Below are positions 7,201 through 11,764 of a DNA stretch of 11,764 nt, in pieces (within the stretch, counting starts at the first letter, position 1; the number at the start of each line of letters is the position of its first letter). Made by a program: the position numbers and the translations under genes. The notes under the pieces are model-generated. The model had not been told where the DNA came from and did no database searches. It saw only the letters and a list, made by a program, of their open reading frames with translations. This stretch comes from Phoronis pallida (taxonomy: Eukaryota; Phoronida; Phoronidae). Location: positions 1-11,764 of the forward strand of contig JAOXYC010199684.1 in assembly GCA_028565715.1 (NCBI GenBank), written 5' to 3'.

Positions 7201-9904
7201 TTTTGTCTTCACTCGAATTGTTTGTTTTTTCAGAATGACAAGCTGTGCCCAATTTTACCTGCATGTCATTTAGCAAGAAAAAGAAGGTCCGCTGGAACAC
7301 CGGGGTACGTGGTCGTTATAGAAATAACATATTTACATACTAACAATTTACTTTTCTAATCTATTCATATTCATTATTTTTGCTACAACAAACAGACGAA
7401 ACATTGATAAATCTATATAACGTATGTTGGACATCTACATGTAGGAAAGATTCACAGATCGGGAGGTTAAACTTGGTTTTTCAATGTCAAGGCCGAATTT
7501 TTTATCGCCCGATCTGGCAAAAACCTCCCGATCGGGAGGTTATTTTCCCATCATCACGCCCAAAAAAGCATCCAACGGCGCATTTTGTAATCGTTACCAA
7601 TGGCAGAGTCGATTATTTGACCTTAGGCTCAGCGATGTATTAAAGAAGTCAATCGCTGAAGTTTCAAGGCTCAGCTCCGCGACCGTACTGATTCTGATCG
7701 CATGGAACAGTCAATTAAGAAGTAGCACTTTCGCCGGCCAATTTCGAAAATTCGGCCTTAACATTGACAAAACCTCACCATTGGGCGAAAACGCCCCGGT
7801 CGGCGAATCTCTCCTAGCTGCCGGTTTTGATTTTAGTCATAGTCCCATTTTGACTTTTCCGCAGAGTTTTTCGCCTCGTCAACCCAAAGGTTGACTTGTA
7901 CAGTGGAAACTGCACGGGAACAGGAGGCGCGCGTCAGTGTACTGGGGTAGATCCAATCGCAAGGGACACGTGTATGGCCAAAATCAAAAAGTTATTGGAA
8001 CGTAAGTCATTTAAAAATTATAACTGTGACTCATGTTATTATAAAGGATGCTTAAACACCACCAAGGCACTATCTCCCTGGTTGCACATTCATGACCTCA
8101 TGTATGAGCTTTTGATATTGTTATGAAATAAACACATATTCTCATCTTACTTGGTTCAGTTTCCAGTTATCAATCCTACTGGCGAAACTGTTGGAATTTA
8201 ATGAATATATCGGCTGATCCAGAAACAAACGTCCTAAAGTTATACCACTTATTGATAACATAAACATATTTTAACACAAGCAAAGTGATTTTTTTTGTTC
8301 TATTGAACTGAAATTCGTCAGTTTTGAATTTATTCAAAATCAGAAAATCTTGTCTCACTTACTTTTGTAACGATGTTGTTGATGTTGATGATTTAATAAT
8401 GATGATGGTGGTGGTGGTGTTTGTGGTGGTGATAAACTGTTGGTGATGATGATTACGACGATGGTGGTGGTCAATAATCGTCCATTTGAAATTATAGACT
8501 TAGGTATTGTCCTCGATGAAGAGACCTTACTCGGACATGTCTATGAATGCGCATTTGATGTTACGGAAGGACTGGACGAGGACGAGTTTCTCAAAGGCTA
8601 TGGTGGGCTCAAGACCGGCAAACCGTTGACCACTGAAACACTTTGCAACTTGAACATCGGAAAGAATTGCGGTTGTTCTGACAGTGAGTATCTCCCTAAA
8701 TAGCATTTCCTCACACTTAAAATTCAAATCAACAGTTGAGTCGTTTTTTGTATTACTTTTCTCATTAGAAATATTGGATTACAAATACAGTTCAATGAAA
8801 TTTTATCAACTTGAACACCGTCAAATACTGTTACTGTATTTGCAAGTAACAGGTCTTCGGAATAATAACACATTTGAGCTTTCATGTTGCGCAAATACAA
8901 ACACTGAAATTGTCAAATATGCCGAATTCTATTGAGTACCATCTTTTTGTTCACCTTTACATCTTTGACATTTCATATGCTCATGAATTATTTTCAGGAA
9001 TTCATTAAATTGCCTTCATAGACCATATTTTAACAATTAGTAAACGTCTTTTCTTTTATTAATATTCCATACTTTTGATTAATGTATTATATTGTAGACA
9101 ATTAACTTAAATGCTCCCCAGAAGATACGTCGTTTCCCTGGCAAGATTTATCAATGCCGTATAGCCCTGCATTGAGCGCATGGCTGCCTAATTGTGGATC
9201 TGCGCCTAATTTCGGAACTTGGTCCCATGCGCCTATCCACGGGGCATTTGAGTAGAACGCGTGCTGGTTGTGGCTCTCCGGAGATACGCACACCTCTAAC
9301 ACACTCTACACAAAACATGCCACCCAATAGAGTATTTTTAGTTCGATTGTCATTTTATTACACCTAAAAGTGAAATTACAAGTCGGGTAAAACAAACTGG
9401 CTTAATCTATTTTTCAAAGATATTAAAGGTGCACCTAGCTTTTACCAGAGCATTTTTCTAAGGAGGCCCATATGCGCCGAATTGCGGAATTGAGACCCAC
9501 TCGCCTATATGCACCAACCAACATTCGAGTCTAAAAATCTTGAGAGAAAAAATGCATTTTTTTGCATGTAGGGCATCTGCCTATTTTTGGGGCTATAAGT
9601 TCTACGGTAATAACCTGTTTTATATTCGAGCCTTGAGTACACCAATGTTATTAACCAGAATAACTTTTACCACAAGCTACATAGTACAAAGACATTCATT
9701 TTTAACCTGTTAACGTCGGTTTGATTTTCAGCATTTCAGACATGCATGGCGAGATGTACTAAACAGGACCAGGGCAAATATAAGAAGGCATGCATACAGT
9801 GTAAAGAGGATCCCATCTGCTGGTATTATGAAACCTTGACGTATCAATTCTACCTTTGTGCATCACGGGCATGTGGAGGCACAGGCCCACTCGTACCCCA
9901 CTGA
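4169..9904 (+). CDS. Secreted VWD-domain cysteine-rich protein (7 coding exons)
   Basis: Coding join: 4169-4223, 5617-5903, 6271-6513, 7234-7304, 7865-8001, 8498-8683, 9732-9904, giving 383 residues. All junctions are GT-AG, and phases 1,0,0,2,1,1 keep one frame to TGA. Residues 1-20 form a signal peptide (hydrophobic SSVLLVVLCALI, cleavage likely after VGA). A VWD domain follows, with TGDPHF at 27-32 and GLCGDYNGD at 185-193. NXS/T sequons occur at N127, N161 and N234. RKRR at 210-213 is a furin-type site. Residues 214-383 hold 14 cysteines and a VYECAFDV segment (279-286) loosely like the C8 module that often follows VWD; otherwise I do not recognise the tail. There is no transmembrane segment. 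Role unknown: an extracellular matrix, mucus, shell or egg-coat component is possible, since VWD proteins serve many such roles. The first of two adjacent ATGs is chosen; both have A at -3. Confidence 0.8.
4366..4407. repeat. Perfect 20-bp hairpin with 2-nt loop in intron 2
   Basis: Arms 4366-4385 (ACTTTTAGACCCCAACAATT) and 4388-4407 are exact complements around AA. Weaker pairing continues a few bases outward. It lies at the 5' border of the downstream LINE fragment, matching the arrangement at 478-594. Confidence 0.9.
4388..5119 (+). mobile_element. 5'-truncated LINE 3' fragment with A-rich tail (intron 2)
   Basis: One frame from about 4437 encodes LINE ORF2 C-terminal features: SQFRMSSHSLMVERGR, then a CCHC-type motif CELC...EYHFLCRC (C-x2-C, later H and C), ending at TAA 4874-4876. 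An in-frame TGA at 4565-4567 breaks it, so the copy is dead. The 3'UTR has a terminal stem-loop AGGCC-GTT-GGCCT (5060-5072), AATAAA at 5077-5082 and an (AAAAAG)n tail to about 5119, all hallmarks of target-primed insertion. Endonuclease and reverse transcriptase are absent. It is of the LINE type with a C-terminal zinc knuckle; the clade is not assigned. It lies sense to the host gene. Confidence 0.85.
5205..5530. repeat. GC-rich, CpG-rich repeat in intron 2
   Basis: Sharply GC-richer than its surroundings. It contains two diverged copies of a segment starting CCCCGTTAC at about 5241 and 5429 (about 188 bp apart), each followed by a CGACTTT..CCGACT.TTCCC..CGCTT.GCG pattern and CACGTGC strings. 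An (AC)n run lies at 5393-5404. Several overlapping frames stay open only because stops are rare in GC-rich DNA. It may be the tail of another retroelement or a diverged tandem repeat. Confidence 0.6.
5617..5903 (+). CDS. Exon 3: first half of VWD domain
   Basis: Acceptor CATTTTAG|GTGC, donor GTGAAG|GTAATC, 287 nt, phase 1 in and phase 0 out. It encodes residues 19-114, beginning AQKECC and then TGDPHFKPYD and RFDFQG, the characteristic VWD start. TYYLL, an FELC strand and SCTTETVIELTLIG strands follow, as expected for the beta-rich VWD fold. Cysteines at 24, 25 and in KTC, ELC and SCT are likely disulphide partners. Confidence 0.9.
6271..6513 (+). CDS. Exon 4: second half of VWD domain
   Basis: Acceptor TTCTTCTTTTGAAG|TTT, donor TTCAAC|GTAAGT, 243 nt, phase 0 at both ends. 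It encodes residues 115-195. Strands VVELTTSFGLRVRITYG and NVCIYVPAIYQSKL lead into GLCGDYNGD, the hallmark end motif of VWD domains with its CGLCG-type cysteines (184, 187). Glycosylation sequons NIS lie at 127 and 161. With both ends in phase 0 the exon is symmetric, so skipping it would keep the frame but delete half the domain. Confidence 0.92.
6545..6640 (+). repeat. (GAT)n microsatellite in intron 4
   Basis: A run of about eight GAT units near 6562-6588, flanked by degenerate GGTGATAATG units. It is simple-sequence DNA just after exon 4, without coding value. Confidence 0.9.
6827..7183. mobile_element. Terminal-inverted-repeat (MITE-like) element in intron 4
   Basis: Arms 6827-6921 and 7089-7183 are inverted copies, 95 bp each with about 7 mismatches. 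The ends are CTAGGAGACG and CGTCTCCTAG, flanked by TA on each side, fitting a Tc1/mariner-type TA duplication (inference). The 167-bp centre encodes nothing recognisable. A non-autonomous DNA transposon is the best explanation. The right end lies about 50 bp from the exon 5 acceptor. Confidence 0.8.
7234..7304 (+). CDS. Exon 5: linker with RKRR furin-type site
   Basis: Strong acceptor TTTGTTTTTTCAG|AAT and donor CCGGG|GTACGT, 71 nt, phase 0 in and phase 2 out. It encodes residues 196-219: NDKLCPILPACHL, then ARKRRSAG. R-K-R-R followed by S is a classic proprotein convertase site, so the VWD part and the tail may be separated, or stay disulphide-linked, after secretion. Confidence 0.8.
7458..7800. 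repeat. Palindrome-rich element in intron 5
   Basis: Contains a perfect 20-bp palindrome AACCTCCCGATCGGGAGGTT (7522-7541), whose right half also occurs at 7458-7469. A 21-bp inverted pair (7481-7501 with 7747-7767, one mismatch), a near-palindrome with a TTCGAA core (7736-7757) and a GGGCG/CGCCC hairpin near 7783-7797 add further self-complementarity. It is probably a degenerate fold-back transposon. An open frame from 7484 to 7894 crosses it but is out of frame with the gene. Confidence 0.65.
7865..8001 (+). CDS. Exon 6: start of cysteine-rich tail
   Basis: Strong acceptor TTTTCCGCAG|AG and donor GGAAC|GTAAGT, 137 nt, phase 2 in and phase 1 out. It encodes the end of codon 219 to the start of codon 265: VFRLVNPKVDLYSGNCTG, a glycine-rich TGTGGARQC turn, VDPIARDTC, and a basic helix AKIKKLLE. 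N234-C-T is a sequon with an unusual Cys in the middle. Family not recognised. Confidence 0.85.
8371..8475 (+). repeat. Degenerate GAT/GGT simple repeat in intron 6
   Basis: GATGTTGATGAT, then (GGT)n and GATGATGATTACGACGATGGTGGTGG, directly before exon 7. It occupies the place where a pyrimidine tract would be expected and leaves the exon 7 acceptor weak. Confidence 0.8.
8498..8683 (+). CDS. Exon 7: C8-like helical/cysteine segment
   Basis: The acceptor is AAATTATAG at 8497 or GACTTAG at 8503; both keep phase 1 in, changing the protein by two residues (codon 265 is His or Arg). The donor is GACA|GTGAGT, phase 1 out. It encodes residues 265-326: LDEETLLGHVYECAFDVTEG, an acidic LDEDEF helix, GYGGLKTGKPLTTETLC and GKNCGCSD. 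VYECAFDV resembles the C8 pattern loosely. The acceptor is weak, so the 5' edge is less certain than the rest. Confidence 0.78.
9110..9300. other. GC-rich unexplained patch in intron 7
   Basis: A sharp rise in GC inside an AT-rich intron. The minus strand is open from 9302 to 9102 and one plus frame is open from about 9112 to a TAG near 9255. No convincing splice donor or conserved motif is seen. It could be a captured exon or transposon fragment. Confidence 0.4.
9301..9731. other. Rest of intron 7
   Basis: No gene. It contains a 16-bp palindrome AAAAAATGCATTTTTT (9547-9562) and a GGTGCA/TGCACC pair framing CCCATATGC and CCTATATGC near 9429-9516. The acceptor TTGATTTTCAG ends at 9731. Confidence 0.5.
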
Positions 9905-9937
9905 GATTGTTCTCTTAGGGCAAGATGCATACACACG
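9732..9937 (+). CDS. Exon 8: C-terminal cysteine-rich end and stop
   Basis: Acceptor TTGATTTTCAG|CA; coding 9732-9904 with TGA at 9902-9904, then UTR to donor CACACG|GTAAGC at 9938. It encodes residues 327-383 with seven cysteines (331, 335, 347, 350, 356, 369, 374), a basic QGKYKKAC stretch, an aromatic ICWYYETLTYQFYLC stretch and a final GGTGPLVPH. A second AG seven bases on would shift the frame and stop quickly, so the first acceptor is right. Family unknown. Confidence 0.8.
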
Positions 9938-9994
9938 GTAAGCGCAAGTTGCGTATGTGATTGTTTCGATTTTCAACGTGCACCATGACCACAA

Positions 9995-10016
9995 CATGTA
10001 GGCCCTTTCCTACATG
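9995..10016. repeat. Small hairpin in the 3'UTR intron
   Basis: CATGTAGG and CCTACATG form an 8-bp stem with a 6-nt loop CCCTTT. The rest of 9938-10287 shows nothing else. Confidence 0.6.
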
Positions 10017-10287
10017 AAATATAAGCCACAGCGTGACAGTAATTTTGCAGATTTTGTTCAGTGCATTCTGTACTGCTTAGAGCTTATCACCAACCTGAAC
10101 AAGCAAATAACAGTGTTGGCTACTTTTTGTTTTTCGAAAAACATACGGTCCGACAGTTATTGAAATGCGATTTTGTTGACTGTTTCGTATATTTCAGCGT
10201 TCAATGTTCGACCTCCAATTCATTTTATTTAATTATTTTCTGACTTTCAATGATCAGTAACCGTCAACATTTAATTTGATGTTTTAG

Positions 10288-10668
10288 GAGTTGCGGTCGT
10301 ATCAACTTGAGTCTAAACCACATTCATCTGAGAGAGAAGTATTTTGACGAGTATTTAACCAGGCTTACATTCATCCGAGGGAGGTGTGTTTTGATGAATT
10401 TATATCCGAGCTTACATTCATCTGAGAGAGAAGTATTCTGACGTGTCTATAACCAGGCTTACATTCATCTAAGGAAGATGAGTCTTATGAAACTATAACC
10501 AAGCTGAATACATTCATCTGAGAGTGATGTATTTTGATGAATTTATAACCAAGCTTACATTTATATCTGAGAGAGATGTATTTTGATGAAACTATTTGAA
10601 ATTGCATTTAAGCATTAGAAAAGAAGAGCCTTATGATCAATAAATAAATTTATAGCCAAACATACAAT
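10288..10668 (+). other. Probable terminal 3'UTR exon
   Basis: Acceptor GATGTTTTAG|GAGTTG after an inferred intron from 9938. The exon holds the 47-bp repeat array and ends after overlapping AATAAA signals. The stop codon lies only 33 nt before the last junction, short of the roughly 50-55 nt that usually triggers nonsense-mediated decay, so a 3'UTR intron is tolerable here. Transcript support is lacking. Confidence 0.45.
10321..10603 (+). repeat. 47-bp tandem repeat, six copies
   Basis: Units start at 10321, 10368, 10415, 10462, 10511 and 10558. Copies 1, 2, 3 and 5 are 47 bp; copies 4 and 6 carry about 2 extra bases. Each begins CATTCATCTGAGAGAGA or a variant and most end TAACCAGGCTTA. ATTCATC near the start and GATGAAT near the middle can pair (perfectly in units 2 and 5). 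47 is not a multiple of 3, so the array is not a coding repeat. Confidence 0.92.
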
Positions 10669-10682
10669 GTGTTTTTTATGTG
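10639..10682 (+). terminator. Polyadenylation signal
   Basis: Overlapping AATAAA at 10639-10644 and 10643-10648, followed by a T/GT-rich stretch TGTGTTTTTTATGTG (10669-10682) that fits a downstream element. Cleavage is expected near 10660-10668. Confidence 0.6.
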
Positions 10683-11198
10683 AGGTATGAGTCAACGCAC
10701 CTTGGATAGATTTTTTACACCTTATTTCACGCACATGTCAATATCCTGTGGGTTATGCGATTGATACAGTCTCTTTATACTACAAAGAAATAGTATAATA
10801 AGTGCTACTTTTGGAAGTCGTTGATTAATCAGTGGTATTTTATTTATTTGTGATTTGATTGCAATTATGTCATGAATACCATTATGAAAGCTAGCATTCT
10901 TTTCTTTCCCAAAACACATTATTCGTTACAAAAACATGTCTTGTTAACAAAAAATTCTATTAGCGAAGATGGAAGAGTCTGAAAAATAGAAATTATTGCA
11001 GATTTTCTAGTTTCAAGTATCCTAGCAACTTAAAAGGTATAGGCAACTATTTTTGAATGTTGTTTAGGACGGTTGACAGTGCTATCATTATGCTAGAAAA
11101 ATCAATTTTAGTGAAAAAAACAAATGTTGAAAAAATAATTTTTTGATATTTTGATCAAATCTGTGATGTCATAGGTGTACAATTCATAGCTAAACACA
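10683..11198. other. AT-rich intergenic DNA
   Basis: No gene, repeat family or RNA seen. A 65-codon minus-strand frame at 10722-10919 has no recognisable features. Confidence 0.4.
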
Positions 11199-11360
11199 TG
11201 AGAAATATACGTTTTTCTCAAATAATTTCAAGATTTGAATTCCAAACAAGAAAATTTCCAAATATGTTTAATGTAGGAATCCTAGCTATAAATATATTTG
11301 TGCATTTTCTTGTTTGGAATTCAAATCTTGAAATTATTTAAGAAAAACGTATTTTTCTCA
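11199..11360. repeat. 162-bp near-perfect palindrome
   Basis: Arms 11199-11270 and 11289-11360 pair over 72 bp. The outer 57 bp differ at only two positions; the inner part has a few mismatches. The 18-nt loop is itself nearly self-complementary (TAGGAATCCTA). No clear target duplication is seen. Non-coding. Confidence 0.92.
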
Positions 11361-11764
11361 GCAATGGAGTAACAAATCCGAGACCCGTTTCCCTTCAACT
11401 AAGGCTAAAATTTACATCTTTAACTTTCCATGAAGATTCGACTACTCATTGCGAAGAAATCTATGTTCAAAACGTGCCAAAAATGGTCTAAATCGCAACG
11501 TTCACACTGACGTTATGTTTGACATTTAAGGTAAAAAGTTTTTAAATAGTGCACTCTATGACATTTAGTAGCCGCGGCGTAACGTTAATTCGCGTTTTCA
11601 CATTTCGAAAATAATTTGATGATTATTAAAATATAGTCTTTAATGAAGGTTAACTAACTGAAGGCAATTTGATAAATTTCCGAAAAAAAGTAATGATACT
11701 GTGACGTTTGAAAAAATGAGAGGTGTAGGAAACAAAAATGACAAGTTGAGAAGTTCGTAAACTT
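11361..11764. other. Intergenic DNA to window end
   Basis: Nothing recognisable: no open frame of note, no repeat and no RNA signature. Confidence 0.4.

Noticed and set aside
7484-7894. 136-codon open frame on the plus strand
   Set aside because: It crosses the intron 5 palindromic element and overlaps exon 6 in a different frame; no protein family features, and the splice-linked frame explains exon 6 better.
8684-8935. 83-codon plus frame after exon 7
   Set aside because: It starts at the exon 7 donor and lies in intron 7; out of frame with the gene and AT-rich.
9739-9904. Alternative exon 8 acceptor after CATTTCAG
   Set aside because: It shifts the frame and meets a stop within a few codons, while the acceptor at 9731 gives a 57-residue cysteine-rich end.
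10321-10603. Regular repeats resembling a CRISPR array
   Set aside because: Units are tandem with no unique spacers and the context is eukaryotic; it is a minisatellite.

Overview
The window reads as animal nuclear DNA, most likely a marine invertebrate and perhaps a mollusc or other lophotrochozoan (inference from repeat types and gene style; no species marker is visible). It is AT-rich, has GT-AG introns, holds 5'-truncated non-LTR retrotransposons and tRNA-like relics, and contains many hairpin-forming repeats. No bacterial features (ribosome binding sites, operons, CRISPR) are present.

The one gene I can reconstruct is on the + strand. A TATA-type promoter (TATAAAG at 3430) and a probable non-coding first exon (about 3460-3525) precede seven coding exons: 4169-4223, 5617-5903, 6271-6513, 7234-7304, 7865-8001, 8498-8683 (or from 8504) and 9732-9904. 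Every junction has GT-AG ends, and the phases (1,0,0,2,1,1) link into one frame of 383 codons plus a TGA stop. The product is a secreted cysteine-rich protein: a signal peptide (residues 1-20), a von Willebrand factor type D (VWD) domain running from the TGDPHF motif at 27 to GLCGDYNGD at 185-193, an RKRR furin-type site at 210-213, and a cysteine-rich tail of about 170 residues whose family I do not recognise. A probable 3'UTR intron (9938-10287) and a final 3'UTR exon follow. That exon carries six copies of a 47-bp tandem repeat, several of which can fold into hairpins, and overlapping AATAAA signals at 10639-10648.

Layout. 1-84: decayed tRNA-like sequence (minus). 85-477: C-terminal remnant of a LINE ORF2 (minus). 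478-594: perfect 43-bp inverted repeat. 595-2434: non-coding, with a few small hairpins and a possible short terminal repeat pair. 2435-2751: diverged inverted repeat. 2914-2996: tRNA-like sequence with Pol III boxes. 3180-3460: gene-proximal upstream DNA. 3526-4146: intron 1, with a long palindrome at 3856-4000. 4224-5616: intron 2, with a 20-bp perfect hairpin, a LINE 3' fragment (4388-5119) and a GC-rich repeat (5205-5530). Intron 4: a (GAT)n tract and a terminal-inverted-repeat element (6827-7183). Intron 5: a palindrome-rich element (7458-7800). Intron 7: an unexplained GC-rich patch (9110-9300). 10680-11764: intergenic, with a 162-bp palindrome at 11199-11360.

The main themes are one uncharacterised secreted VWD gene with an unusual tail and a repeat-built 3'UTR, and an unusually dense set of unrelated snap-back repeats, several inside its introns. 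All splice sites are predictions from sequence alone, without transcript evidence.
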